From IMCC45349 sp047219225 (lineage in GTDB: Bacteria; Bacteroidota; Bacteroidia; Flavobacteriales; Flavobacteriaceae), in contig NZ_CP178208.1 of NCBI RefSeq assembly GCF_047219225.1, forward strand, positions 124,001-188,000: a stretch of 64,000 nucleotides of DNA, written 5' to 3'. The position numbers were made by a program, and so were the translations under genes. Below the pieces are notes generated by a model. It was not told where the DNA came from. It ran no database searches and saw nothing but the letters and a program-made list of their open reading frames with translations. The stretch's first letter is position 1. Each line of letters starts with the position of its first letter. Positions 18,557 through 26,983 of the stretch are shown here, piece after piece.

Positions 18557-19074
18557 TAAATTTTATTAATACATATCAAGCTGAGATAATAAACACATTC
18601 ATTGTTTTTGGAATCTTCTTTATCATTCAACTTATTGCAAAAATATCTGTACGTCGCTTAGGGAACTCAAAACATAAAAATAAAGGACGAATTAAACTTA
18701 TTGGTCGTTATGTTACAGTTACATTTTTGCTTTTAGCTTTTTTAATAGAAGCTTTTGTTTTAGGAATAGAAATAAATGATATCATCGTTCTTTTTTCTTC
18801 TGTATTTGCAGTTCTAGGAATTACACTTTTTGCTAATTGGTCTATATTAAGTAATGTAACTTCAGGAATTGTTATGTTTTTTTCCTTTCCTTATAAAATT
18901 GGAGATAAGATTCATATACACGATAAAGACTACGAAATTATTGCTGTTATAGAAGATATTCGTTCGTTTCAAATACACTTAAGAAAGAACAATGGAGATT
19001 TAGTTACCTACCCAAATAATTTACTATTACAAAAGGCAGTTTCATTACTTGAAAAAGATGCTTACGACAAATAG
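18553..19074 (+). CDS. small MscS-type mechanosensitive channel
   Basis: 173 residues: two N-terminal membrane helices (about 8-28 and 50-72), the pore helix (about 80-105, NDIIVLFSSVFAVLGITLFANWSILSNV broken here at its ends) and a short beta domain (FFSFPYKIGDKIHIHDKDYE). It lacks the C-terminal cytoplasmic cage of full MscS. Such short channels release solutes under hypo-osmotic stress. Its start overlaps the Maf stop by four bases; a terminator follows. Confidence 0.85.
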   Translation: MINFINTYQAEIINTFIVFGIFFIIQLIAKISVRRLGNSKHKNKGRIKLIGRYVTVTFLLLAFLIEAFVLGIEINDIIVLFSSVFAVLGITLFANWSILSNVTSGIVMFFSFPYKIGDKIHIHDKDYEIIAVIEDIRSFQIHLRKNNGDLVTYPNNLLLQKAVSLLEKDAYDK

Positions 19075-19098
19075 TTTGTTATTAGTTAAAGAAACATT

Positions 19099-19127
19099 AA
19101 AACCAGCCTAAGCGCTGGTTTTATTTT
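19099..19127 (+). terminator. intrinsic terminator of the DUF2520-MscS operon
   Basis: AAAACCAGC / GCTGGTTTT, a 9-base perfect stem, followed by ATTTTTAT, 25 bases past the MscS stop codon. Confidence 0.85.
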
Positions 19128-19135
19128 TATATTTG
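19128..19135 (+). promoter_or_regulatory. -7 element of the PIG-L gene (TATATTTG)
   Basis: TATATTTG directly follows the terminator and ends 23 bases before the ATG at 19159. The -33 region would lie within the terminator hairpin and has no clear TTG. Confidence 0.4.
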
Positions 19136-19158
19136 GAAATACTAACTAAAATTGAACC

Positions 19159-21684
19159 ATGAAAAAGTCTTTACTTTTTTTAACACTCTCGTTATTCTTT
19201 TATTTATCAACTCAAGCCCAACAACCTAAAAAACTAAATGCCTCTCAAATATATGAAGCCGTAGAAAAATTAAATTTTTTAGGCTCTGTTCTTTATGTTG
19301 CTGCACATCCTGATGATGAAAATACACGCTTAATCTCATACATGTCAAATCATGTTAAAGCAAGAACAGCTTATCTTTCTTTAACACGTGGTGATGGAGG
19401 TCAAAACCTTATTGGTCCTGAAATAAGAGAACTTTTAGGCGTAATGCGTACACAAGAATTACTAGCAGCTAGAAACGTTGATGGAGGCGAGCAAATGTTT
19501 ACAAGAGCAAACGATTTTGGTTACTCTAAGCATCCAAACGAAACTTTAGAAATTTGGGATAAAGACAAAGTACTAAACGATGTCGTTTGGGCTATTAGAA
19601 AATTTAAACCAGATGTAATTATTAATAGGTTCGACCATAGACGAGCAGGTCAAACTCATGGGCATCATACCACATCAGCTATGTTAAGTATGGAAGCTTT
19701 TGACTTAGTTGGTGATAAAAGCATTTACCCAGAACAATTAGAAAAAGTTGGTGTATGGCAACCAAAACGTTTATTTTATAACACTTCTTGGTGGCGTTAT
19801 GGTAGTAGAGAAAAGTTTGAAGAAGTAGATAAATCAAACATGTTAAACTTTGACATAGGTGTTTATTATCCTAACAAAGGGCTTTCAAATAATGAAGTAG
19901 CCGCCATTGCTAGTAGCCAACATTTGTGTCAAGGATTTGGAAGACTATCGCAACGAGGCACACAACAAGAATACATTGAATTATTAAAAGGCGATATGCC
20001 TAAAGACAAAAACAATGTATTTGAAGGTATAGATACATCATGGAATCGTATAAAAGGAGGGCAAGAAATTGGTAATATTTTATACAATATTCAAGAGAAT
20101 TTCAATTTTAAAAATCCTTCATCTCATATAATTGATTTATTAGATGCCTATAAAAAAATTCAGCTTTTAGAAGATGAGCATTGGAGAGCTATAAAAGAAA
20201 AACAAATCCTCAAAATCATTGAAGCTTGTGCTGGACTTTATCTTGAAGCTTCTACTAGCAGTCCAACAGCAACTCCAAACACTTCGACACAAATTAATAT
20301 TGAAGCATTAAATAGAAGTAATATAAATATTGAATTAACATCTGTACATTTCAATATGGATAAAATGACTTATGCTAAAGAGCTTAACTTGTTAAACAAT
20401 CAAAAAGTTACTTTTACTGAAACAGTTGACTTAAAAACTAATGACTACTCAACACCATATTGGCTTTCCGAAAAAGCATCATTAGGTATGTATAAAGTAA
20501 CTAATAAAAATCTTATTGGTAAACCAGAAACACCTAGACCAGTTCAAGTAGATTTTAATTTAATTATAGACGAAACACCTGTAACTATTACTAAAAGTGC
20601 AGTATACAGATATTCTAAACCAGACAAAGGTGAATTATACAGACCTTTTGAAATTGTACCAGAAGTAACTGCAAGTATTAGTGATAAAGTATTCATTTTT
20701 GAAAATGACCAACAAAAAGATATTGAAATAACAGTAAAAGCAGGAAAAGACAACATCGAAGGTTATGTTAGTCTATGTCATCCAGATGATTGGAACATTT
20801 ATCCTGAAAAACAAAAAGTAAATATTAGCAACAAAGGTGAATCTCAAACTTTTGTATTTACTGTTATTCCTCCAAAAAATCAAAGTGAAGGATTTATTAG
20901 TCCAATGGTAAACGTGAACGGAAAAGAATACACAAAAGAATTAATTGAGATTGATTATAGTCACATTCCGTTTCAAACAGTTTTACTACCAAGCGAAAGT
21001 AAAATTGTTAGGCTAGACATTCAGAAAAAAGGAGAAAACATAGCATATATTGAAGGTGCTGGAGATGTTGTTCCAGAAAGCCTCCAACAAATTGGTTATA
21101 ATGTAGTTAAAATTAAAACTGATGAAATTACCCCAGAAAACCTTTCAAGATTTGACGCTGTTGTAGTAGGAATTAGAGCTTATAATATTCTTGAGGACTT
21201 AAAATTTAAACAAGATATTCTATTCAATTTTGTTGAACAAGGTGGTAATATGATTGTGCAATACAACACACGTCATCGTTTAAAAGTAGATAAACTTGCA
21301 CCTTTTGATTTAACCTTGTCTAGAGATAGAGTTACCGATGAAAATGCCGAAGTACGCTTATTAAACCCTAACCATGAAGTACTAAATTATCCTAATAAAA
21401 TTACACTTTCCGACTTTGAAGGTTGGACACAAGAACGTGGATTATATTTCCCAAACCAATGGGGAAATGAGTTTACACCAATACTCTCTTTAAACGATGA
21501 AGGTGAAACTGCTAAAGAAGGAAGCTTATTGGTCGCTAAACATGGTAAAGGGCATTACATATATACAGGATTAAGTTTCTTTAGAGAATTTCCAGCTGGA
21601 GTTTCTGGCGCATATAGGCTATTTGCAAATATGTTATCTATTGGAAAGGATAATATTAATTTAGACAAAAAACTAAACGACTAA
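19159..21684 (+). CDS. large PIG-L family deacetylase, exported
   Basis: 841 residues with a signal peptide ending TQAQ near residue 21. The PIG-L/LmbE zinc motif is AAHPDDENTRL near residue 47, and TRGDGGQN and HGHHTTSA (near residue 170) complete the site. A long C-terminal part (about 380-620) looks beta-sandwich rich, followed by a ThuA/class I glutamine amidotransferase-like region (DAVVVGIRAYN near residue 670). Large Bacteroidota members are thought to deacetylate amino sugars outside the cytoplasm; the substrate is unknown. It begins a group with a symporter gene. Confidence 0.85.
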   Translation: MKKSLLFLTLSLFFYLSTQAQQPKKLNASQIYEAVEKLNFLGSVLYVAAHPDDENTRLISYMSNHVKARTAYLSLTRGDGGQNLIGPEIRELLGVMRTQELLAARNVDGGEQMFTRANDFGYSKHPNETLEIWDKDKVLNDVVWAIRKFKPDVIINRFDHRRAGQTHGHHTTSAMLSMEAFDLVGDKSIYPEQLEKVGVWQPKRLFYNTSWWRYGSREKFEEVDKSNMLNFDIGVYYPNKGLSNNEVAAIASSQHLCQGFGRLSQRGTQQEYIELLKGDMPKDKNNVFEGIDTSWNRIKGGQEIGNILYNIQENFNFKNPSSHIIDLLDAYKKIQLLEDEHWRAIKEKQILKIIEACAGLYLEASTSSPTATPNTSTQINIEALNRSNINIELTSVHFNMDKMTYAKELNLLNNQKVTFTETVDLKTNDYSTPYWLSEKASLGMYKVTNKNLIGKPETPRPVQVDFNLIIDETPVTITKSAVYRYSKPDKGELYRPFEIVPEVTASISDKVFIFENDQQKDIEITVKAGKDNIEGYVSLCHPDDWNIYPEKQKVNISNKGESQTFVFTVIPPKNQSEGFISPMVNVNGKEYTKELIEIDYSHIPFQTVLLPSESKIVRLDIQKKGENIAYIEGAGDVVPESLQQIGYNVVKIKTDEITPENLSRFDAVVVGIRAYNILEDLKFKQDILFNFVEQGGNMIVQYNTRHRLKVDKLAPFDLTLSRDRVTDENAEVRLLNPNHEVLNYPNKITLSDFEGWTQERGLYFPNQWGNEFTPILSLNDEGETAKEGSLLVAKHGKGHYIYTGLSFFREFPAGVSGAYRLFANMLSIGKDNINLDKKLND

Positions 21685-21685
21685 T

Positions 21686-21799
21686 ATGGAACATAACCAA
21701 CCACCAAAAGAAAAATGGAAAAACTCGTACACATTAGTCTTAGTTGCTAATGCCATTTATATCATCATTTTTTATTTTATAACCTCATCTTTTGCTTAG
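21686..21799 (+). CDS. 37-residue single-helix membrane protein
   Basis: Starts MEHNQPPKEKWKNSY and ends in a single hydrophobic helix (TLVLVANAIYIIIFYFITS, residues 16-34). The ATG is one base after the PIG-L stop codon and the stop is one base before the ATG of the symporter, so it is well placed in the operon. Short proteins of this shape may be accessory subunits of the adjacent transporter; that is inference. Confidence 0.7.
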   Translation: MEHNQPPKEKWKNSYTLVLVANAIYIIIFYFITSSFA

Positions 21800-21800
21800 T

Positions 21801-23531
21801 ATGGATGCTCTAAATAAATTAGCTTGGTTAGACTGGACTGTACTTTCTGTAACCTTACTTACCATTGTACTTTATGGTGCTTGGAAAACTCGTAAAAACA
21901 AAAATGTTCAAGACTATTTAAAAGGTGGAAACGACTCTAAATGGTGGACCATTGGTTTATCTGTAATGGCAACTCAAGCCAGTGCAATTACTTTTTTATC
22001 AACTCCAGGGCAAGCGTTTCATGATGGTATGGGCTTTGTGCAGTTTTATTTTGGAGTACCAATAGCTATGGTGGTTATTTGTATGGTATTTATTCCGCTT
22101 TACCATAGATTAAAAGTATATACAGCTTACGAGTTTTTAGAAAACAGATTCGATTTAAAAACCAGAACTCTTACTGCAATTCTATTTTTAGTACAAAGAG
22201 GTTTAGCCGCAGGAATTACTATTTTTGCACCAGCAATTATACTATCTGCAGTTTTAGGATGGAATTTAACACTCCTAAATATCATTATTGGTATTTTAGT
22301 GATAATATACACCGTTTCTGGTGGTACAAAAGCTGTTAGTGTTACTCAAAAACACCAAATGGCTGTCATCTTTACAGGTATGTTTATAGCTTTCTTTTTA
22401 ATAATTAGCTACTTGCCAGATGGTATTACATTTAGCAAAGCATTAGACATAGCTGGAGCTAGCGGAAAAATGGAAGTTTTAGACTTTTCTTTTAGTTTAG
22501 AAAACCGTTATACTGTTTGGAGTGGACTTATTGGAGGTACATTTTTAGCACTCTCCTACTTTGGTACAGACCAAAGTCAAGTACAACGCTATCTATCTGG
22601 TAAATCTATTAAAGAAATGCGCATGGGCTTAATTTTTAATGGTTTACTTAAAGTACCAATGCAATTCTTTATTCTGTTGGTTGGTGTTATGGTATTTGTG
22701 TTTTATCAATTTAATAGTTCACCAATTAATTTTAACCCAAAGGCCGAAGAAGCTGTTTCTAATTCGGCTTATGCCTCAAAATATGAAACCTTAAAAGCCG
22801 AACAGGAAAAAATATTTAATGATAAAGAAACTATTATCAATAAGTACATCGAGACTAATGATGCTAAGTATACTGATTATATAGCTCTAGCAAATGAAGC
22901 AGATCAAGACATACGTGAAGAAGCTAAACAAATCATTAAAAAAGTAGCAGAAGAAACGAATACAAAAATTGAAACTAACGATAAAGATTATGTCTTTATT
23001 CACTTTATACTAAACAACCTTCCTAAAGGGTTAATAGGTTTATTACTAGCAGTTATTTTAAGCGCAGCCATGTCGTCAACTGCAAGCGAACTTAATGCTT
23101 TAGGCTCTACTACAACTATGGATTTGTATAAGCGTAATGTTGGTAAAGAAGTAGACGACTTACATATGGTAAAGGCTAGTAAGTTTTTTACACTTGCTTG
23201 GGGAGTCCTAGCCATATTAATTGCTTGTGTTGCCCATTTAGCTGATAATTTAATACAACTAGTTAATATTATTGGTTCTATATTTTATGGTAATGTACTT
23301 GGTATTTTCTTATTAGCATTCTTCTTTAAGTTTGTAAAAGGTAATGCTGTGTTTATAGGAGCTATCATAACTCAGTTAATTGTTATAGCATTGTATTTAC
23401 TAAATGAATACAACTACATCAACCTTCCATACTTATGGTTAAATTTTGTTGGTTGTGCTATCGTAATAGCTATAGCAATTTTAATTCAGTCAATGTTGAA
23501 ATCAGATACAATTAATAAAACTCAGGAATAA
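21801..23531 (+). CDS. sodium:solute symporter (SSS family)
   Basis: 576 residues from ATG at 21801; a TTG nine bases upstream is rejected because it lies inside the preceding small gene. About 13 membrane helices with the SSS core: KWWTIGLSVMATQASAITFLS near residue 46 (broken by position only), GGTKAVSVTQKHQM, GGTFLALSYFGTDQSQVQRYLSG and ILSAAMSSTASELNALGS. A charged loop of about 90 residues splits helices near residue 315-405. It imports a sugar, sialic acid or related solute with sodium. PIG-L deacetylase upstream hints at an amino-sugar substrate. Confidence 0.88.
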   Translation: MDALNKLAWLDWTVLSVTLLTIVLYGAWKTRKNKNVQDYLKGGNDSKWWTIGLSVMATQASAITFLSTPGQAFHDGMGFVQFYFGVPIAMVVICMVFIPLYHRLKVYTAYEFLENRFDLKTRTLTAILFLVQRGLAAGITIFAPAIILSAVLGWNLTLLNIIIGILVIIYTVSGGTKAVSVTQKHQMAVIFTGMFIAFFLIISYLPDGITFSKALDIAGASGKMEVLDFSFSLENRYTVWSGLIGGTFLALSYFGTDQSQVQRYLSGKSIKEMRMGLIFNGLLKVPMQFFILLVGVMVFVFYQFNSSPINFNPKAEEAVSNSAYASKYETLKAEQEKIFNDKETIINKYIETNDAKYTDYIALANEADQDIREEAKQIIKKVAEETNTKIETNDKDYVFIHFILNNLPKGLIGLLLAVILSAAMSSTASELNALGSTTTMDLYKRNVGKEVDDLHMVKASKFFTLAWGVLAILIACVAHLADNLIQLVNIIGSIFYGNVLGIFLLAFFFKFVKGNAVFIGAIITQLIVIALYLLNEYNYINLPYLWLNFVGCAIVIAIAILIQSMLKSDTINKTQE

Positions 23532-24146
23532 ATGTTTGAATTTAACAGCAATATGGAAATAGTCCAATTAATAATTGGAATTATTCTCATTGTGTCTGTA
23601 AAAACACTGATTTTAAGAATTATTTTTAATCGAATTCGAGTTTCAAATTTAGCTGGAGACGATTTGAAATTTGACCACGTAAGATATTTATACAAAAAAC
23701 TAAAAAAAGGGCAAATCCCAAAAACAGAGAAAGTTAAAAAGTTTGCTTATGATAATGAAAAAAGAATTTTAACATATGATGTTCTCAATAAATTTAATCT
23801 TACAAGTTTATTTCCAAAAGAATTATTTACACTTGAAAAAGCTTCAGAAAGTCATTTAGTAAATTGGTTGAATTTTAATGATGATTTTGATGCTATTCCT
23901 GATAAAATTGAATACATAAAGAATATTGAAACAAAAAGCGGAAAAACTGTTCTAATTTTTAAATTCAAAATTTATGAACCTCATGTTTACGCAAATAAAG
24001 ATTGGATGATTGGCTATGTTGTATATAATGAATTGCATACTAAACCTTATTCTAAACCTTATTTCATATTTAGTAAATTTGAGAATGAAATTTTAACAGA
24101 AAGCCAAATAACTAATTTAAGTAAAACTGTATACAACAATATATAA
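23532..24146 (+). CDS. hypothetical protein with one N-terminal membrane helix
   Basis: 204 residues, ATG directly after the symporter stop codon. A membrane helix covers about residues 8-28; the remainder is soluble, rich in Lys, Phe and Asn, with no motif I recognise (YLYKKLKKGQIPKTEKVKKF, then a mixed alpha/beta region). It marks the start of the accessory stretch; whether it belongs to the symporter operon or is a later insertion is open. Confidence 0.65.
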   Translation: MFEFNSNMEIVQLIIGIILIVSVKTLILRIIFNRIRVSNLAGDDLKFDHVRYLYKKLKKGQIPKTEKVKKFAYDNEKRILTYDVLNKFNLTSLFPKELFTLEKASESHLVNWLNFNDDFDAIPDKIEYIKNIETKSGKTVLIFKFKIYEPHVYANKDWMIGYVVYNELHTKPYSKPYFIFSKFENEILTESQITNLSKTVYNNI

Positions 24147-24293
24147 CTGCAATTGCGGCAGATTCGACTACGTCCAAATCCACTCGAAATTGCTAAAACT
24201 AATGTTAATCTCGAAATAATTCGATAAATTTCCCGTAAAAGACGGTTATACGAGATCGTTAGCTACAATAATAAAAGATCAATTATCAATTAA
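24147..24293. repeat. non-coding, hairpin-rich boundary ending in CGTTAGCTACAATA
   Basis: The region opens with a small hairpin (CTGC-N7-GCAG, 24147-24161), continues with several TTCGA/TCGAA and GAAATT/AATTTC inverted pairs, and ends with CGTTAGCTACAATA at 24257-24270 just before the next gene. The 9-mer GTTAGCTAC (24258-24266) returns inverted as GTAGCTAAC (24645-24653) right after that gene. The arrangement resembles the ends of integron-type gene cassettes (GTTRRRY and RYYYAAC), though the bases only partly fit that consensus. Confidence 0.4.
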
Positions 24294-24638
24294 ATGAAAA
24301 AGATATTTCCAATCATATTAGTATTATTTGCTTCAAGCTGTCGAAATTTATATGAATTGAGCAATGATAATAAGGATAGAAAGTATTTAATAGAATTCAT
24401 CAAACAACGAAAAAAAGAAGGTCTAATCACTAGGAAACCTTTACTTGTATTAAATGGAGAAATGATACCTTACGATAAGTTAAAAGAATGCGACTTGGAA
24501 CTTTATAAATCAGATATTGATTCAATTTATGCATTCTTTAAAAAGGAAGATAAAGGCGCAGTTTACATCTATGGTAATGAGGCTAAAAATGGTGTTATTC
24601 TAATTGAAGTTAAAAAATTCAATTTGAATTGCAAATAG
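24294..24638 (+). CDS. small lipoprotein with TonB-plug-like motif, cassette-like context
   Basis: 114 residues, lipoprotein signal ending ASSC near residue 16. The C-terminal part (PLLVLNGEMIPYDKL..., DIDSIYAF..., YIYGNEAKNGVILIEVKK) resembles the short plug-like motif YGxxAxNGVIxI found in TonB receptor plugs and in small Bacteroidota proteins. It is too small to be a receptor. Both sides carry inverted 9-base repeats, so it may be a mobile single-gene cassette. Function unknown. Confidence 0.65.
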   Translation: MKKIFPIILVLFASSCRNLYELSNDNKDRKYLIEFIKQRKKEGLITRKPLLVLNGEMIPYDKLKECDLELYKSDIDSIYAFFKKEDKGAVYIYGNEAKNGVILIEVKKFNLNCK

Positions 24639-24840
24639 ATAACAGTAGCTAACAACAGCTATAATCCATTGCTTCGGAATTTTCTACCGAAATTCCTCAC
24701 TTTTACACTAACTTGGCTCCTACTCCAAAATCGTGCCGATTTCTATGTAGCCAAATCATACACTTTACCGTTTCTTTCATTCTCACATTTCTCTCAAAAA
24801 CCTTATTTGCTTTGTGACAACAACTAAATAAAAAATATTC
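24639..24840. repeat. non-coding stretch with inverted boundary repeat and two hairpins
   Basis: After the stop codon comes GTAGCTAAC (24645-24653), the inverse of the repeat ahead of the gene. Two hairpins follow: GGAATTT/AAATTCC at 24676-24696, and a larger imperfect one at 24713-24754 with outer arms TTGGCT/AGCCAA and inner perfect arms AAATCG/CGATTT around TGC. Nothing in the stretch looks coding on either strand. Confidence 0.45.
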
Positions 24841-24842
24841 TT

Positions 24843-24881
24843 AAAAGTGTGATTTTTTTAAAACCCTAGCGAATAATAAGT
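24843..24881 (+). promoter_or_regulatory. repeated promoter-like module, copy 1 (possible ECF promoter)
   Basis: AAAAGTGTGATTTTTTT, AAAA, then GCGAATAATA at 24869-24878, 22 bases from the start of GTGTGA to the start of GCGAAT; the ATG of the membrane protein is 31 bases after the second box begins. The same two boxes occur upstream of the hydrolase/sigma factor operon with nearly the same spacing, as expected of -35 and -10 elements of one alternative sigma factor. Confidence 0.6.
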
Positions 24882-24899
24882 AAACTAACTTATTATAAT

Positions 24900-25364
24900 A
24901 TGGCTACTAGAAAAATTATTGGAATTGTATTTTCAGTTATAGCAATTCTATTTAGCACTATTTTCCTAATACAATCAGATTTAAATTTTAATTTAAAAGA
25001 ATATTTTGATTATTCTTTTAAGAGCTATTTTAGCTTATCCTATTTTAATCAAATACTACCATTAATTCATTGCCTTATTCTTTTGCATGGAGGTATATTA
25101 TTAATTATAAAACCAACAAAGTCCAATCCCGTTTTAGCTTTATTTGGATTTACAGTACTAGAGGAAGTTGTATTTAGTTGGTTTGGTTTAATTTCTATTA
25201 ATTTCCCTATATATATAATCGCAATATTTTTTTCTATTGCACTACTTTCATTATGGATTGCTTATTCAGATAGTATTAACCAAAAGCGTTTATCATTCAA
25301 AGAAGGTATTTCTAGTTTAATTTTAGGTACCATTATCAATGCTATTATTTATAATTTTTTATAA
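24900..25364 (+). CDS. polytopic membrane protein of the ECF-linked group
   Basis: 154 residues with four or five membrane helices (about 6-24, 45-68, 72-95, 98-122, 136-153) and few charged residues. No recognised family. The upstream region contains the same promoter-like module as the neighbouring hydrolase-sigma factor operon, so it is probably a target of that ECF sigma factor. ATG at 24900 follows the module at a sensible distance. Confidence 0.65.
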   Translation: MATRKIIGIVFSVIAILFSTIFLIQSDLNFNLKEYFDYSFKSYFSLSYFNQILPLIHCLILLHGGILLIIKPTKSNPVLALFGFTVLEEVVFSWFGLISINFPIYIIAIFFSIALLSLWIAYSDSINQKRLSFKEGISSLILGTIINAIIYNFL

Positions 25365-25401
25365 AAAGTGTGATTTTTTAAAAAGTCTGCGAATAATATA
25401 T
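25364..25401 (+). promoter_or_regulatory. repeated promoter-like module, copy 2 (possible ECF promoter)
   Basis: AAAAGTGTGATTTTTT, AAAAA, then GCGAATAATA at 25389-25398; the two boxes start 21 bases apart and the second begins 28 bases before the ATG of the hydrolase gene. It matches copy 1 almost base for base in both boxes, while the sequence between and after them differs. Since the operon encodes an ECF sigma factor, autoregulation is the simplest reading. Confidence 0.6.
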
Positions 25402-25416
25402 TAAACAATCAAAATA

Positions 25417-26454
25417 ATGAAAACACTATTTTTTAAGATTATTATAGTAGCACTATTTTTATCAAGTAATTCTGTTATTGCACAAAATGAAGAAACGCAA
25501 TTCGATAAGACTAAAAATGAAATTATAAACCTTATCAACTTACCAAATCCAACATTTAGTCCAGATATAGTTCCTAAGTCAATGACACCAAAGGAAATTG
25601 CTGATTTAGGATTTGAACAGACTTATAAAAATACTCCTAAGAAATTTGATATGAGAGACGGAAAGAAGTTATTCTCTTATGTCTATGAAAACGAAAGCAA
25701 AGTAACTACTATTTTACTTCACGGTATTCTTTCTAACTCATACTTAATGAACAAAACAGCAGGATTATTAAAAGAAACAACAAATAGTGAAGTTATAGCT
25801 TTAGATTTTAGAGGTCACGGACAATCTGATGGGAAACCTGGTGATGTAGAGTATATCAATCAATATGCAGATGATTTAGAAGATGTTATTTCCACAATCA
25901 AAAAAGAAAAACCTAATCAAAAAATAATTCTTGCAGGACATTCCATGGGAGGCGGAATAATTTTGCGATATGCTATGAAAGAAAACACACCTCAAATTGA
26001 TGGTTATCTTTTATTTGCTCCATATTTAGGCGTAAATTCTCCTACTATAAAGGAACAAAAATCAGAAGAAGACACATTTCTTAAATTACATATAAATAGA
26101 ATTATTGGTTTAAAAATGTTGAATGCTATTGGAGACACAACATATAATAATCTTCCTGTTTTGTTTTTTAACCTCCCAGGTGAGATGCCAATTACAAAAT
26201 ATAGTTTTCGCGCAAACGAGAGTATGTCACCTTTAGATTATAAAAAAGGATTAAATGCCATAAACAAACCTTTATTGGTTGTTGTTGGAAGTGAAGATGA
26301 AGCTTTTGATGCAACCAAGTTTACATCTGCGGTAACAAATAACAGCAAAGGGAAAGTAGCAATTATAGAAGGAGAATCTCATAATGGAGTACGTCATAAC
26401 AAAAAAACGATGGAAGCCATTTCACTTTGGATAAAGAATCATAAATTACAATAG
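25417..26454 (+). CDS. exported alpha/beta hydrolase, lysophospholipase-like
   Basis: 345 residues with a signal peptide ending SVIAQ near residue 23. The hydrolase fold is clear: oxyanion strand LLHGILSNSYL near residue 98, DFRGHGQSDG near 132, nucleophile elbow GHSMGGG near 186, acid in VVVGSEDEAFD near 290 and His in GESHNGVRH near 320. The family hydrolyses esters or monoacyl lipids. It precedes the ECF sigma factor gene by 18 bases and shares its promoter module, suggesting an envelope or lipid stress role. Confidence 0.85.
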   Translation: MKTLFFKIIIVALFLSSNSVIAQNEETQFDKTKNEIINLINLPNPTFSPDIVPKSMTPKEIADLGFEQTYKNTPKKFDMRDGKKLFSYVYENESKVTTILLHGILSNSYLMNKTAGLLKETTNSEVIALDFRGHGQSDGKPGDVEYINQYADDLEDVISTIKKEKPNQKIILAGHSMGGGIILRYAMKENTPQIDGYLLFAPYLGVNSPTIKEQKSEEDTFLKLHINRIIGLKMLNAIGDTTYNNLPVLFFNLPGEMPITKYSFRANESMSPLDYKKGLNAINKPLLVVVGSEDEAFDATKFTSAVTNNSKGKVAIIEGESHNGVRHNKKTMEAISLWIKNHKLQ

Positions 26455-26472
26455 TATTATCACTTACAAATA

Positions 26473-26979
26473 ATGGTAAATAAAAAAGAACAATTCATAA
26501 AAACCATAGATGAGCATAAAAAAATCATCTATAAAATTGTGACTTCTTATTGCCAAAATAAAGAAGACAGAAAAGATTTAGAACAAGAAATTATTATCCA
26601 ATTATGGAATTCGTATGATAATTATAATAGCAATTATAAATATTCCACTTGGATGTATAGAATTGCCTTAAACGTTGCCATCTCTTTTTATAGAAAAGAA
26701 AAAAAATGGTCTATTAAAAATGATTTTTATAATGAAAACTCCATTTTTAAAATAGAAGAAGACACCAATGAAGAGCAAACAGAACTAGATTATCACTTAA
26801 AATTATTACAAGAATTCATTCATAATTTAAACGAACTAAATAGAGCACTAATGTTATTGTATTTAGAAGAGAAAAGTTATGAAGAAATAGCAGAAATACT
26901 TGGTATTACTAAAACTAATGTCGCTACAAAAATTAGTAGAATAAAATTAAAATTAAAAAAAGAATTTCAAAAAATATAG
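26473..26979 (+). CDS. ECF-type RNA polymerase sigma factor
   Basis: 168 residues. Sigma region 2 is visible (KEDRKDLEQEIIIQLWNSYDNY..., STWMYRIALNVAISFYRK) and region 4 carries the helix-turn-helix (LLYLEEKSYEEIAEILGITKTNVATKISRIK). The linker between them is acidic and lacks homology. It is followed after four bases by a membrane protein that probably acts as its anti-sigma factor. The likely target promoters are the repeated modules at 24843 and 25364. Confidence 0.92.
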   Translation: MVNKKEQFIKTIDEHKKIIYKIVTSYCQNKEDRKDLEQEIIIQLWNSYDNYNSNYKYSTWMYRIALNVAISFYRKEKKWSIKNDFYNENSIFKIEEDTNEEQTELDYHLKLLQEFIHNLNELNRALMLLYLEEKSYEEIAEILGITKTNVATKISRIKLKLKKEFQKI

Positions 26980-26983
26980 CAAT

